Origin: Rhodospirillales bacterium
Lineage (GTDB): Bacteria > Pseudomonadota > Alphaproteobacteria > JAJFIK01
Direction: 5' to 3'
Assembly: GCA_021775005.1 (NCBI GenBank)
Contig: JAJFIK010000063.1
Span: 1 to 50,150, forward strand
Length of the DNA: 50,150 bases
Shown here: positions 35,977 through 44,870 of the stretch, piece after piece
Position numbering within the stretch: the stretch's first letter is position 1
Layout: each line of letters opens with the position of its first letter
The notes under the pieces: model-generated
Told to the model about the DNA's origin: nothing
The model's input: only the letters and a program-made list of their open reading frames with translations
The model's database searches: none
Program-made: the position numbers and the translations under genes

Positions 35977-37265
35977 GGCATTCTCTTCGACTTGGGATCG
36001 CTGGCCTTGGCACCGTCGGCGGCGGTGTTATGAAACTTCTTGCGCGAGAGGGCGATCAGCTCAAGGCGCGCTGCGGGCGCGCCATCGAAGTCAGCGCCGT
36101 GAGTGCCCGTGATCAAAACAAACCCCGCGCCTTTGAACTTGGGCAAGCCCAGTGGGTGAATAGTCCGCTTGATCTCGCTGCCCGCGATGATGTCGATGTG
36201 GTGGTTGAACTCATCGGCGGTGAGGACGGTATCGCCCTTGAGCTTGTGCAAAGAGCGCTTGAAGCAGGCAAGGATGTGGTTACCGCGAATAAGGCGCTGC
36301 TTGCGCACCATGGCCCAGCGCTCGCCGCCTTGGCCGAGGCAAAGAATTGCACCATTGGATATGAAGCCGCTGTTGCAGGCGGCATTCCCATCATCAAGTG
36401 TTTGCGTGAGGGGCTTGTAGCCAATCGAATTGAGCGCCTCTACGGCATTCTCAATGGCACCTGCAATTACATTCTTACGGACATGGAAGAAACCGGGCGC
36501 GAGTTTGCAGAGGTTCTCAGCGAAGCCAAGGCGTTGGGCTATGCAGAAGCTGATCCAAGCTTTGACGTGGGCGGCACCGATACCGCGCATAAGCTTGCCA
36601 TTCTTGCTGCTCTGGCCTTTGGGGCGCATGTGCCATTTGGCGATCTCTTCGTTGAAGGAATTGAGCGGATCCGCCCTGCAGATATGGAGTTTGCCTGGGA
36701 TCTTGGCTATCGCATTAAGCTTTTGGGGCTCGCCTCTCGTGAAGGCTCAGGGGTCGCCGCCAGGGTGCATCCGGCGCTGGTGCCCCTTACCGCCCCCATT
36801 GCGGAGGTGGGGGGCGTGATGAACGGCATCACCGTCGAAAGCGATCCGGTGGGCACCACCGTGCTGGAGGGGCCGGGAGCGGGCGAGGGCCCTACAGCTT
36901 CTGCCGTTGTTGCCGATATTGCAGACATCGCCCGCGGCAACCGGCAGAATTTCTATGTGAAAGGCGCAAAGGACCTCGAAAACGCCGGTCTGGTTCCTTT
37001 TAGCAGCCTCATCTATCGCTACTATTTACGGCTAAATGTCATTGACAAACCTGGCGTAATCGCCTCGATCACTGCAATTATGGCAAATGCTGAAATCTCG
37101 ATTGAGAGCCTCATCCAGCCCGCACGCGCGCCTGATGAGGCCGTGCCTATTGTTATTCAGACCCACGAAACCACCGAATCGGCTATGGCGAGCGTCATGC
37201 AGCAAATTGACGCTCTTGATGCAGTGATTGAAAAGCCTTGCCTCATTCGCATTGAGGCGGTTTAA
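35973..37265 (+). CDS. hom: homoserine dehydrogenase
   Basis: 430 aa. The N-terminal NAD(P)-binding motif GIAGLGTVGGG opens it. GEDGIALELV and ANKALLAHHG lie in the first half, and GILNGTCNYILTDM is the family signature. A C-terminal ACT domain (KPGVIASITAIMANAEISIESLIQ) allows feedback control by threonine. It reduces aspartate semialdehyde to homoserine for threonine and methionine synthesis. Confidence 0.96.
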   Translation: MRHSLRLGIAGLGTVGGGVMKLLAREGDQLKARCGRAIEVSAVSARDQNKPRAFELGQAQWVNSPLDLAARDDVDVVVELIGGEDGIALELVQRALEAGKDVVTANKALLAHHGPALAALAEAKNCTIGYEAAVAGGIPIIKCLREGLVANRIERLYGILNGTCNYILTDMEETGREFAEVLSEAKALGYAEADPSFDVGGTDTAHKLAILAALAFGAHVPFGDLFVEGIERIRPADMEFAWDLGYRIKLLGLASREGSGVAARVHPALVPLTAPIAEVGGVMNGITVESDPVGTTVLEGPGAGEGPTASAVVADIADIARGNRQNFYVKGAKDLENAGLVPFSSLIYRYYLRLNVIDKPGVIASITAIMANAEISIESLIQPARAPDEAVPIVIQTHETTESAMASVMQQIDALDAVIEKPCLIRIEAV

Positions 37266-37320
37266 CCGCTGTCCGAACCAGAATTTTGCCAAGAACAATA
37301 ATGTCCGCGGGGAGACATCC

Positions 37321-38295
37321 ATGCCCAAAGCCAACAAATCAGCCTTGGCCGGCCTTGATCTCGACATCGTTCGTGTCACTGAGGCAGCAGCCTTTGCGGC
37401 ATCAAAATTGGTCGGCCGCGGCGATCAGAAAGAAGCCGATCAAGTGGCTGTGGACGCTATGCGCACTGCACTCAATAACCTCAACATGGATGGTGAGATT
37501 GTCATTGGCGAAGGCGAGCGCGACGAAGCGCCCATGCTGTTCATTGGTGAGAAGGTTGGGAACGGCGAAGGTATCGCTGTTGATATTGCGCTCGACCCCT
37601 TGGAAGGCACCACGTTAACCGCCAAAGGCGGCGCCAACGCGCTTGCGGTTATTGCGGTTGCGGAAAAAGGTGCGCTGCTTAACGCGCCTGACACCTACAT
37701 GGAGAAGATCGCCATCGGCAGTGGGTACGCTGCTGGCATCGTTGATCTCGATAATGACCCGGCGGACAACATTCGCGCCGTGGCAAAAGCCAAAGGGGTC
37801 GATCCGCGCGATGTTAAAGCATGCATTTTGGATCGCCCGCGCCATGCGGAGATGATTGAAAAAGTGCGCTCCACCGGTGCGGCCATTATGCTTATTACCG
37901 ATGGCGATGTGGCGGGCGTGATTGCGGCCACAACGCCTTCCACTGGCATTGATATCTATATGGGCACCGGCGGTGCCCCTGAGGGCGTTCTTGCGGCAGC
38001 TGCTTTGCGCGCCATTGGGGGGCAAATGCAAGGCCGTCTTGTGTTCCGTAACGATGACGAACGCGGGCGTGCCGCACGCATTGGCATCACCGATTTTGAC
38101 AAGAAGTATGACCTCACAGATATGGCCCGCGGCGACATCATTTTTGCCGCCAGCGGTGTGACCGATGGTTCACTCCTTAACGGTGTGCATGTAGAGGGCG
38201 ACGGGGTTTCCATTGAGACGCTGCTCATTACCTCCACACCACAAGAAATGCGTGTCATCCAAAGCGATCTGCCCCTGAGCACTTTTGAGGGCTAA
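37321..38295 (+). CDS. glpX: class II fructose-1,6-bisphosphatase
   Basis: A 324-aa GlpX-type phosphatase. The metal-binding motifs IGEGERDEAPML (62-73) and DPLEGTT (92-98) are intact, and ITDGDVAG and GTGGAPEGVLAAAAL are conserved later. It hydrolyses fructose 1,6-bisphosphate in gluconeogenesis. GGGGAGA precedes ATG 37321. The hom-glpX-recJ order is conserved in many alphaproteobacteria. Confidence 0.96.
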   Translation: MPKANKSALAGLDLDIVRVTEAAAFAASKLVGRGDQKEADQVAVDAMRTALNNLNMDGEIVIGEGERDEAPMLFIGEKVGNGEGIAVDIALDPLEGTTLTAKGGANALAVIAVAEKGALLNAPDTYMEKIAIGSGYAAGIVDLDNDPADNIRAVAKAKGVDPRDVKACILDRPRHAEMIEKVRSTGAAIMLITDGDVAGVIAATTPSTGIDIYMGTGGAPEGVLAAAALRAIGGQMQGRLVFRNDDERGRAARIGITDFDKKYDLTDMARGDIIFAASGVTDGSLLNGVHVEGDGVSIETLLITSTPQEMRVIQSDLPLSTFEG

Positions 38296-38297
38296 GT

Positions 38298-40076
38298 GTG
38301 AGCCAGACCCAACCGCCAATGCTTGATCTCTCAGTTCTGGGACGGCAATGGCAGGTACGGCAAAGCGGCGGCGTCGCGGTAACAAAACTTGCCCAGAAGG
38401 GCGGGCTCTCAGAGCTTGTCGCAAGTATCTTGCTTACCCGCGGTGTCACCGATGACACCATTGCTGCCTATCTAGACAACACCATCAAAAGCCAAATGCC
38501 GGATCCCTTCTCGTTGGTTGATCTGGAAGCGGGCGCACGGCGTATTGCCGATGTCCTGCGCGCTGGGGGCCGTGTGGGTATCTTTGGCGACTACGACGTG
38601 GACGGCGGCACGGGCACGGCGATCCTTGTGCGCACCTTGCGCAGCTTGGGCATGACAGCCCTCACCCATATTCCTGATCGCCGCACAGAGGGCTATGGGC
38701 CCACAGCTGCTGCCTTTGAGAAACTGGTGGATGGCGGTGCCAATCTCATTATCACTGTTGATTGCGGCACGACCTCCTTTGACGCTCTTGAATGGGCCAA
38801 GGGGCGGGGCATTGATGTGGTGGTTGTGGATCACCACCTGCCCACCGGCGCTCTGCCGCCTGCTTATGCCCTTATCAACCCGCAACGCAGCGAAGATGAA
38901 AGCGGCCTTGGGCATTTGAGCGCGGCAGGGGTGGCGTTTCTCCTCGCCGTTGGGTTGGTCAAAGTTTTGCGCAGTGAGGGATTCTTTGAGGGCGGCGATG
39001 TTGCCGTGCCCGATCTTTTGGCGCTGCTTGATCTCGCCGCCTTGGGCACCGTTTGCGATGTGGTGGACCTCAAAGGTCTCAATCGGGCTTATGTTTCTCA
39101 AGGGTTGAGAGTTTTGGGTGCGGGGCGCAATCCCGGGCTTGCGGCGCTTTCCAAAGTCGCCCGCGTCAACGGTGCGCCATCGACCTATCATTTGGGCTTT
39201 GTCTATGGCCCTCGGCTCAACGCCGGGGGGCGATTGGGGCCACCGGACCATGCGCTGCGCCTTCTCACCACCGATGATGATGTTGAGGCCATGCAAATCG
39301 CGCGGGAACTTGATGCCCTCAATGCTGAACGCCGCGTGGTGGAGCAAGGGGTGCAAACTGAGGCCCTTGCCCTGGCCGAAGACCAAGTGGCCCGCGGCGC
39401 GCGCGTTGTTGTTGTTGCCGGGGAAGGCTGGCACGAAGGTGTCATCGGCATTGTTGCGGGGCGCCTCAAAGACAAAGTGCAACGCCCCACGCTGGTCTTG
39501 GCCATTGGCGAGGATGGCATCGCCAAGGGCTCCGGGCGGTCACTGAAAGGTGTTGATCTAGGCTCTGCCATTGTGCAGGCGGCAAGCGATGGCGTGGTGC
39601 TGAAAGGCGGCGGACATGCCATGGCCGCGGGGCTTTCCATCGCCGGCACGCGCATCGATGAGTTTCGCAGTTATCTGGAAGCTGCATTGGGCAGCGAAGT
39701 GGAAGAGGCTCTCGCGCACCGGGTCTCTCACCTTGATGGTGTTGTCGGCATTGGTGCCATCGATGAGGCCCTCAGCGACGATCTTGCCAAGGCAGGGCCG
39801 TTCGGGGCAGGCAATCCGGAACCCATGGTGATCTGCCGCAATGTGCAGGTGAGTTATGCGGACAGGGTAGGGCAGGACCATGTGCGCGCGGTGCTCAAGG
39901 ACAAGGCTGGCGCGCAACTTAAGGGGATTGCCTTCCGCGTCGCCGACAACGCCCTTGGGGCAGCCCTCATGGAGGGCACGGGTAGGCCGCTTCATCTGAT
40001 TGGGCGAATCAAGGAAGACAGCTGGAATGGGCGGCGTCAGGTGCAGCTCCAGATCGAGGACGCTATTCGCGTCTGA
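38298..40076 (+). CDS. recJ: single-stranded-DNA-specific exonuclease RecJ
   Basis: 592 aa. The DHH phosphoesterase motif FGDYDVDGGTGTA (96-108) and the DHH triad Asp178-His179-His180 (VVVDHH) are present. The DHHA1 domain has GEGWHEGVIGIVAGRLKDK, and KGGGHAMAAGLS follows. It degrades single-stranded DNA 5' to 3' in recombination and repair. The start is GTG 38298, two bases after the glpX stop. Confidence 0.96.
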   Translation: MSQTQPPMLDLSVLGRQWQVRQSGGVAVTKLAQKGGLSELVASILLTRGVTDDTIAAYLDNTIKSQMPDPFSLVDLEAGARRIADVLRAGGRVGIFGDYDVDGGTGTAILVRTLRSLGMTALTHIPDRRTEGYGPTAAAFEKLVDGGANLIITVDCGTTSFDALEWAKGRGIDVVVVDHHLPTGALPPAYALINPQRSEDESGLGHLSAAGVAFLLAVGLVKVLRSEGFFEGGDVAVPDLLALLDLAALGTVCDVVDLKGLNRAYVSQGLRVLGAGRNPGLAALSKVARVNGAPSTYHLGFVYGPRLNAGGRLGPPDHALRLLTTDDDVEAMQIARELDALNAERRVVEQGVQTEALALAEDQVARGARVVVVAGEGWHEGVIGIVAGRLKDKVQRPTLVLAIGEDGIAKGSGRSLKGVDLGSAIVQAASDGVVLKGGGHAMAAGLSIAGTRIDEFRSYLEAALGSEVEEALAHRVSHLDGVVGIGAIDEALSDDLAKAGPFGAGNPEPMVICRNVQVSYADRVGQDHVRAVLKDKAGAQLKGIAFRVADNALGAALMEGTGRPLHLIGRIKEDSWNGRRQVQLQIEDAIRV

Positions 40077-40105
40077 GGCCATAAAAGGGGCGGGTCTTAG
40101 CCCTC

Positions 40106-40134
40106 TTGCGCTCCCACTCACGGGCGTTTATAAG
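40106..40134 (+). promoter_or_regulatory. promoter of tRNA-Glu
   Basis: TTGCGC (40106-40111), 17 bases, TATAAG (40129-40134), about 31 bases before the mature tRNA. Confidence 0.6.
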
Positions 40135-40165
40135 CCCCGTTCGGCAAATCAACCGCCGTCTCAGC

Positions 40166-40240
40166 GCTCCCTTCGTCTATCGGTTAGGACGCAAGGTTTT
40201 CAACCTTGAAAGAGGGGTTCGACTCCCCTAGGGAGCGCCA
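40166..40240 (+). tRNA. tRNA-Glu (anticodon TTC)
   Basis: 75 bases. The acceptor GCTCCCT pairs with AGGGAGC, then G and an encoded CCA. The anticodon stem CAAGG/CCTTG encloses TTTTCAA, giving anticodon TTC. The T arm is GGTTCGACT. Confidence 0.96.
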
Positions 40241-40250
40241 TTTTCCCTGC

Positions 40251-41315
40251 TTAGAACTCATACAGCGCGGCGCATAGAGGCGTTTCATAGTCGCCTACGT
40301 CGTAGTCGCCATAGTAATCGTCATCGCGGTAGTCGACGCCGTTGCAATCAAATTCGTTGTAGACATAGATGTCACCGTCGAGACTAAACGGCGCGAATGC
40401 GCCAACGGGATTGCCGGCAATGATGTTGCCGCTGACCAGGATCGGCTCTCGTTCCAGCAAAAACAAACCCGTTTCACTTCGGTAAATGCGATTGCCTCTG
40501 ATTTGGCCTTCCCCCGACAGCAAGTAAATACCAAATTGCAAATTGCGGAAGAACATGCTGTCGCTGATCTCGAATGTGGCACCGGCTTCCACTACGAGGC
40601 CCGTGGTGTTGTAGAGGACCCGGCTATTGCGCAACGAAAATATAGTTCCGGGCGCACTGCCATAGGTGACGACAATGCCGTCGCGGTGATTTCTGATCTC
40701 ACTGTCGACAATGGTCGTGGCGCTATTGCGCACCCTGACCCCAACGCCGCCCCCGTCACCGGCGATGGTGACATGATCCAATGTTAGCGCTCCACCCTCG
40801 GCATTCAGGCAACTTGTGCCATGAATCCCCATGTTGCGAATGGTGACATCGCCGCTGGCATAGATGTTTATGCATCCCGCATTGGCCGGGCCTTCGACCA
40901 CCGGTTGCGCCAACCCCCCAGCGCTGTGATCAATACCCCAAAGGGTGACACCGCGGTAAATATTGAAGTGTTCTGCATAGACGCCGGGATGGATATAGAC
41001 CGTACCATTGGCGGCTACGGCGCAAACCGCGCGGGCAATGGAGTCGTAGCGCCCAGCACGGTTCGCCGCGCCCGGTTGCACCACCGCCGAAGCGAGAGAA
41101 TGGGAACAATTGCCGTCGCTGGGATGGTCCGCGCTGCCACCGGTCGAGCCGCCGCCGTGGGACCCGCCACCGTGAGAGCCGCTGCCATGGCCCCCTGGCC
41201 AAGTGGATAGCCCTTCAAGGCGATAATCCTCATCAGCTTCTTCTGCGAAGACGAAAGACGCGGGCGCCATAAGCACCAAACCTAACAGGCCAAGGATGAA
41301 CATCATCCGACGCAT
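40251..41315 (-). CDS. secreted right-handed beta-helix protein
   Basis: 354 aa with a signal peptide (about 1-24, cleaved near VFAEE). A low-complexity Gly/His/Ser stretch (about 41-66) reads GGHGSGSHGGGSHGGGSTGG and could bind metal. Then follows a parallel beta-helix domain (about 85-320) of the pectate-lyase/NosD-like type: VTLWGIDHSAGG, VTIRNMGIHGTSC and ISDSMFFRNLQFGIYLLSG are helical rungs. The C-terminus is Asp/Tyr rich (YRDDDYYGDYDVGDY). Four or more cysteines suggest disulfides outside the cytoplasm. No catalytic motif is recognised. It is followed 33 bases away (upstream on the minus strand) by the Sel1 protein gene, perhaps as one transcript. Confidence 0.8.
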   Translation of the reverse strand: MRRMMFILGLLGLVLMAPASFVFAEEADEDYRLEGLSTWPGGHGSGSHGGGSHGGGSTGGSADHPSDGNCSHSLASAVVQPGAANRAGRYDSIARAVCAVAANGTVYIHPGVYAEHFNIYRGVTLWGIDHSAGGLAQPVVEGPANAGCINIYASGDVTIRNMGIHGTSCLNAEGGALTLDHVTIAGDGGGVGVRVRNSATTIVDSEIRNHRDGIVVTYGSAPGTIFSLRNSRVLYNTTGLVVEAGATFEISDSMFFRNLQFGIYLLSGEGQIRGNRIYRSETGLFLLEREPILVSGNIIAGNPVGAFAPFSLDGDIYVYNEFDCNGVDYRDDDYYGDYDVGDYETPLCAALYEF

Positions 41316-41348
41316 AAGTATGTCCTTCCTGTTGCTACTGCTCGCGCC

Positions 41349-43007
41349 CTAAAAAGTGGGGCACGCGATTTGCGGGTGTCCCAAGCTGCGCGCATCGCTG
41401 AAGTGATCTCGAGCGATGGCTTCACGCGCCTGGGGTCTTAGGTTCATGTATTCTTCGTCGTCCCGCCGAATGTTGGTGGCGCCGCCCTCGTTGATGTCCA
41501 CGTCACCTTCAAGCCCGACGTTTGCAGAATACAAACAACCCAAATTGAAGTGCGCTGCGGCGGAGTTTTGACTTGCAGCTTCCTCAAGCCAGAAATGCGC
41601 TGCGCGAAGGTCGCGCCCAACGCCGATGCCGTTCACATACATAATACCAAGGGCGTTCTGGCTTTCCGCGTCGCGCACCATTTGAGCCGCCTGACAAATC
41701 AGCTCAACCACTTCGCGTGACTTTATGCGTCCGTCGGCATCCACATTGAGATCGTTTTGAAATTGCGCCACCGCAGCGCGCGTGCGCGGTCCCATATCGC
41801 CATCTATGTGACCTCGGTAGAGGCCCAGTGCATAGAGCGCGCGTTGAATAACGTTGACATCAATGCGCCCCACAAGTGACAGCGGGTCACGGTAGGCGAC
41901 ATCTTGATAGACAAAACTTTGGCGACGCTCCGCACTGCAGGTTACCGTCAGCCCCTGTAAGGCCCATTGAGATTCAAGTCCCGCTTGCGTGGTTGGTCCC
42001 GCGACGATTGAATTTTGAAACGCCACCCGCGCTGCCGCGATGTCACCGCTGGTAAGGTGGGCTTGCCCTGCATTCAACCATGCGCGGGATTGGTCAGGGG
42101 TCTCCGCCAGGGCCGCGCGATTTTCCTGAAATGCACTACCACGGGTGAGCGCTTGAGAGTTCTGAAATGGCGTGGGATCAAACTCATCGGTGTCGCCGTA
42201 AGAATAGCGTTGCCAGTCGGACGCCAGCGCTTCGGCGTGGCCCACTTGACGATCAGTTAGGGGTACGATGAAATTCGCAACACCGGTGCGCAATTCACGC
42301 AAGCGCCGGTCAGCCTCGCCATTGCCGCCATACCGCGCCACAAGAAATGCCGCATAGGCGCGGACATCATTGGGTAAGGCATCGCGCTCTACAACAGCGG
42401 GGAAGTATTCCGGATCAAGGAACAGCTCGCCAAGGCGATATTGCGCTGCCGGTCCCCCATCCAAATAGATCTCAATCACGCGCGAATAGGCTGCGATGAT
42501 ATCGTCCTGGCCAAGAGCGTCTGCCTGGTATTCGCGAGAACTTTGCCCGGGCAGGGACATGTTGGACAGCTCGCGGCGGCGATAATCTGCAGGCTGATAA
42601 CCTTGCGCAGCGGCGAGATTGTACCACACCAATGCTTCGACAAAATTGGAATGCACAACGAACGTGCCTTCCTCATAGATGCGGCCCAGATGAAATTGAT
42701 AATAAGGTGTGCCGTTGTAGCCAGCCGCCTCCGTGTAAAGTTCTTGCAGTTGGCGCACATTGCGCAGCTCGGTTGATTGACTTGCACGCGCGCCAGGGTC
42801 GCCAACACCAAGGAAATCATATAATGATCCGAGCACTGACTGTCGTGTGCCATCTTGCGCTGAAGCGACGCTGCCTTGTCCTGTTGGGCCGAAGATCACA
42901 AAAACCAACACGCCCAAAACAATGGCGCCAATGCCGACGATAGCGAGCAAAGGCCGACCTCGAGATGGCACTTCGTTCACCGCTAGATCCGAATGTCGCC
43001 AAGACAT
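41349..43007 (-). CDS. inner-membrane protein with Sel1 repeats and a peptidoglycan-binding domain
   Basis: 552 aa. A single membrane anchor is at about residues 20-41. Sel1/TPR-like repeats begin near residue 80 (YYQFHLGRIYEEGTFV...ALVWYNLAAAQGY). A peptidoglycan_binding_1 motif follows near 385-430 (VIQRALYALGLYRGHIDGDMGPRTRAAVAQFQNDL). Further Sel1 units (NALGIMYVNGIGVGRD, HFWLEEAASQNS, AHFNLGCLYS) close the protein. It is probably periplasmic and may scaffold envelope complexes. Met 43007 is chosen because GAGGAGGT lies upstream; the open frame runs 23 codons farther without a site. Confidence 0.8.
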   Translation of the reverse strand: MSWRHSDLAVNEVPSRGRPLLAIVGIGAIVLGVLVFVIFGPTGQGSVASAQDGTRQSVLGSLYDFLGVGDPGARASQSTELRNVRQLQELYTEAAGYNGTPYYQFHLGRIYEEGTFVVHSNFVEALVWYNLAAAQGYQPADYRRRELSNMSLPGQSSREYQADALGQDDIIAAYSRVIEIYLDGGPAAQYRLGELFLDPEYFPAVVERDALPNDVRAYAAFLVARYGGNGEADRRLRELRTGVANFIVPLTDRQVGHAEALASDWQRYSYGDTDEFDPTPFQNSQALTRGSAFQENRAALAETPDQSRAWLNAGQAHLTSGDIAAARVAFQNSIVAGPTTQAGLESQWALQGLTVTCSAERRQSFVYQDVAYRDPLSLVGRIDVNVIQRALYALGLYRGHIDGDMGPRTRAAVAQFQNDLNVDADGRIKSREVVELICQAAQMVRDAESQNALGIMYVNGIGVGRDLRAAHFWLEEAASQNSAAAHFNLGCLYSANVGLEGDVDINEGGATNIRRDDEEYMNLRPQAREAIARDHFSDARSLGHPQIACPTF

Positions 43008-43100
43008 AACCAACACCTCCTCAGATCTCAGGGGAGAGCGTTCATTGCGAACAACATGTCCGGTTAGAGCCCCCATACGCCAAGGCCCCCGCGCTCGCCC

Positions 43101-43120
43101 CTTGAGCCGCAGGCCTCAAG
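43101..43120. repeat. inverted repeat CTTGAG-N8-CTCAAG
   Basis: Six-base arms in the 228-base leader region of the Sel1/peptidoglycan-binding gene. Three TTAA elements follow at 43123, 43141 and 43147, without the 7-base spacing of a CtrA box. Confidence 0.3.
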
Positions 43121-43235
43121 CGTTAACGATACGCCAGTTGTTAAGGTTAATGTGTCACGTTCTTACAACAAATCTGGGCAATCCCTGTTTGCTAGCGAAT
43201 TCAGCACGTTGCAGCGCAATAACTTGGTGAACCGA

Positions 43236-43964
43236 CTAGGCCCATCCGCCTGCTAGCGGAATGATATGGCCGGTCATAAACCCACACCCATCACTGGCGA
43301 GAAAAGCCACAATGTTTGCAGCCTCTGATTGTTTGCCCAGACGACGAAGGGGTATGCGGCTGAGGATTCTTTCACGCACCTTTTCGTCCTCCATAAGCGA
43401 GGCGGGAAAATAGGTTGGGCTCTCAATGAAATTTGGGGCGAGGGCGTTCACTTGAATATTCCAGCGGGCCAACTCCTGCGCCAGCGAGACCGTCAGCGCA
43501 TTCGCAGCCCCGCGCGCAGCGACATAAGCACTATAGTTTGGCAAGCCCCGAAGCGGCGCAGCTGAAGTTACGAATATAATCTTGCCGCTGCCTTGCGATT
43601 TCATCAGCGGGACCAGCGCGCCGGTCCGCAAGACGGCGTTATGGACCAAGCGGGTCATGGTTTCTGTGAGCAGCTCTGCGGTGATGTCCTCAATGGATGC
43701 CTTGTGTGCGGGGTAGGCGTCATTATTGACAATGGCGTCAATGTGCCCATGAAGGGACATAACCGCGTCATGTAATTCAGCCGGCGATTGGGCGGCAATT
43801 GGGGCGAGTGCAGGATGCTCATCTTGAAACACCTCGCGTACCTTTTGGTCCTCAAATGCAGCATCATGGCAAAGCACGGTGAACCCATCGTTGGCCAAAG
43901 CGAGGGCCGAAGACGTGCCGACAAAGTGGAGGACGTCTGTCACCAGCGCGACGCGGGGGGCCAT
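43236..43964 (-). CDS. halohydrin dehalogenase (HHDH), short-chain dehydrogenase-like fold
   Basis: 242 aa. It looks like a short-chain dehydrogenase but lacks the glycine-rich NAD(P) motif and the catalytic Lys. Instead it has both halohydrin dehalogenase signatures: T-x4-F-x-G at residues 9-16 (TDVLHFVG) and S-x12-Y-x3-R with Ser134, Tyr147 and Arg151, equivalent to Ser132-Tyr145-Arg149 of HheC. HHDHs convert vicinal halohydrins to epoxides and release halide, and run backward with azide, cyanide or nitrite. The segment APNFIESPTYFP matches the HheC halide-pocket strand. Start at ATG 43964 is supported by AAGGAGAT four bases upstream; the open frame extends farther without support. No epoxide hydrolase or haloacid enzyme is adjacent. 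The activity is predicted, not shown. Confidence 0.88.
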   Translation of the reverse strand: MAPRVALVTDVLHFVGTSSALALANDGFTVLCHDAAFEDQKVREVFQDEHPALAPIAAQSPAELHDAVMSLHGHIDAIVNNDAYPAHKASIEDITAELLTETMTRLVHNAVLRTGALVPLMKSQGSGKIIFVTSAAPLRGLPNYSAYVAARGAANALTVSLAQELARWNIQVNALAPNFIESPTYFPASLMEDEKVRERILSRIPLRRLGKQSEAANIVAFLASDGCGFMTGHIIPLAGGWA

Positions 43965-44274
43965 TGGGATCTCCTTGGGGCGAGGCGGTTGTGATGTCCT
44001 TGTGGCATATCTCAGGGTGGGAATGCGATCCCGAAGGCAAAATTGGCTCAATCTATGGGTTTGGGGGCCATTGGGATGCCGCAAGGGGCCTGAGTCGCCC
44101 TTGACGGGAATCCACTTTTCCCAATACTCTTATGTGGTTAACCAGCGCTCTTTGCGTTGCGGGTGTGCACCAGCCTGAGAAAAGGTTTTCTGAGGGCCAT
44201 CAAGGGCAACCACATCCCCAGCGCATTGTGATATGGTTAACAGCGAGGCCATTGACGGGGCGGGCTGACCAGGG
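43965..44274. other. 310-base divergent region between the dehalogenase and cold-shock genes
   Basis: Holds the ribosome binding site of the dehalogenase (minus strand), a promoter-like pair at 44101-44130, and two similar elements TGGTTAACCAGCG (44134-44146) and TGGTTAACAGCG (44233-44244), roughly 100 bases apart. No convincing gene. Confidence 0.5.
44101..44130 (+). promoter_or_regulatory. putative promoter of the cold-shock gene
   Basis: TTGACG (44101-44106), 18 bases, TACTCT (44125-44130). This would give a long leader of about 140 bases before ATG 44275, as seen for cold-shock mRNAs. Confidence 0.35.
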
Positions 44275-44820
44275 ATGAGTGACAGCGTTACTGAATCTAT
44301 CGCAGCAACCGATGAAGACGCGCGGAAAATCACCGGCGCGATCAAATGGTTTGACCCCAAAAAAGGCTATGGCTTCATCATCCCGGCGGATGGCACGGGT
44401 GATGTTCTTCTGCACCAGACCCATCTCAGCGAATCCGGTTTTGAAAGTGCACCGGAAGGGGCCACCGTGGTTTGTGATATCGTCGAGCGCAGCAAAGGCC
44501 TTCAGGCCATCAAGATTTATGAGATCGACATCACTACGGCGGTGGTCCACGAAGACAATCCCGAAACCACTGCAAAGAATGTGCGGCAACATGTGCAGGC
44601 CGAAAGCGACTCCGTTGAAGTCGAAGTGAAGTGGTTCAACCGTTCTAAAGGCTTTGGCTTTGTCACCCGTGGCATGGGCACCCCGGACATTTTTCTCCAT
44701 ATGGAGACCTTGCGGCGCCTGGGTATCAAGGAATTGGCCACCGGCGCGAAACTGATTGTCAAATTCGGCACCGGGCCCCGCGGCTTGATGGTTACTGAGA
44801 TCATCGAGCACGTCTCCTGA
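44275..44820 (+). CDS. two-domain cold-shock protein
   Basis: 181 aa with two cold-shock domains. The first (about 19-88) has RNA-binding KGYGFI (30-35) and DVLLHQ. The second (about 114-180) has KGFGFV (125-130) and DIFLHM. An acidic linker joins them. Double-CSD proteins are typical of alphaproteobacteria and bind single-stranded nucleic acids. ATG 44275 follows AGGG. Confidence 0.93.
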   Translation: MSDSVTESIAATDEDARKITGAIKWFDPKKGYGFIIPADGTGDVLLHQTHLSESGFESAPEGATVVCDIVERSKGLQAIKIYEIDITTAVVHEDNPETTAKNVRQHVQAESDSVEVEVKWFNRSKGFGFVTRGMGTPDIFLHMETLRRLGIKELATGAKLIVKFGTGPRGLMVTEIIEHVS

Positions 44821-44870
44821 TCGCCAATCATTGACTTGATTTGGGGCCAATCACGAGCCATCGTCCTATT

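Noticed and set aside
35607-36629. 340-codon open frame on the minus strand across the lipoprotein and hom genes
   Set aside because: Antisense shadow of coding DNA; the translation has no recognisable domain.
38472-39482. 336-codon open frame on the minus strand inside recJ
   Set aside because: Antisense shadow of recJ, which has all its catalytic motifs.
43123-43150. CtrA box from the TTAA elements upstream of the Sel1/peptidoglycan-binding gene
   Set aside because: The distances between TTAA units are 14 and 2 bases, not 7.
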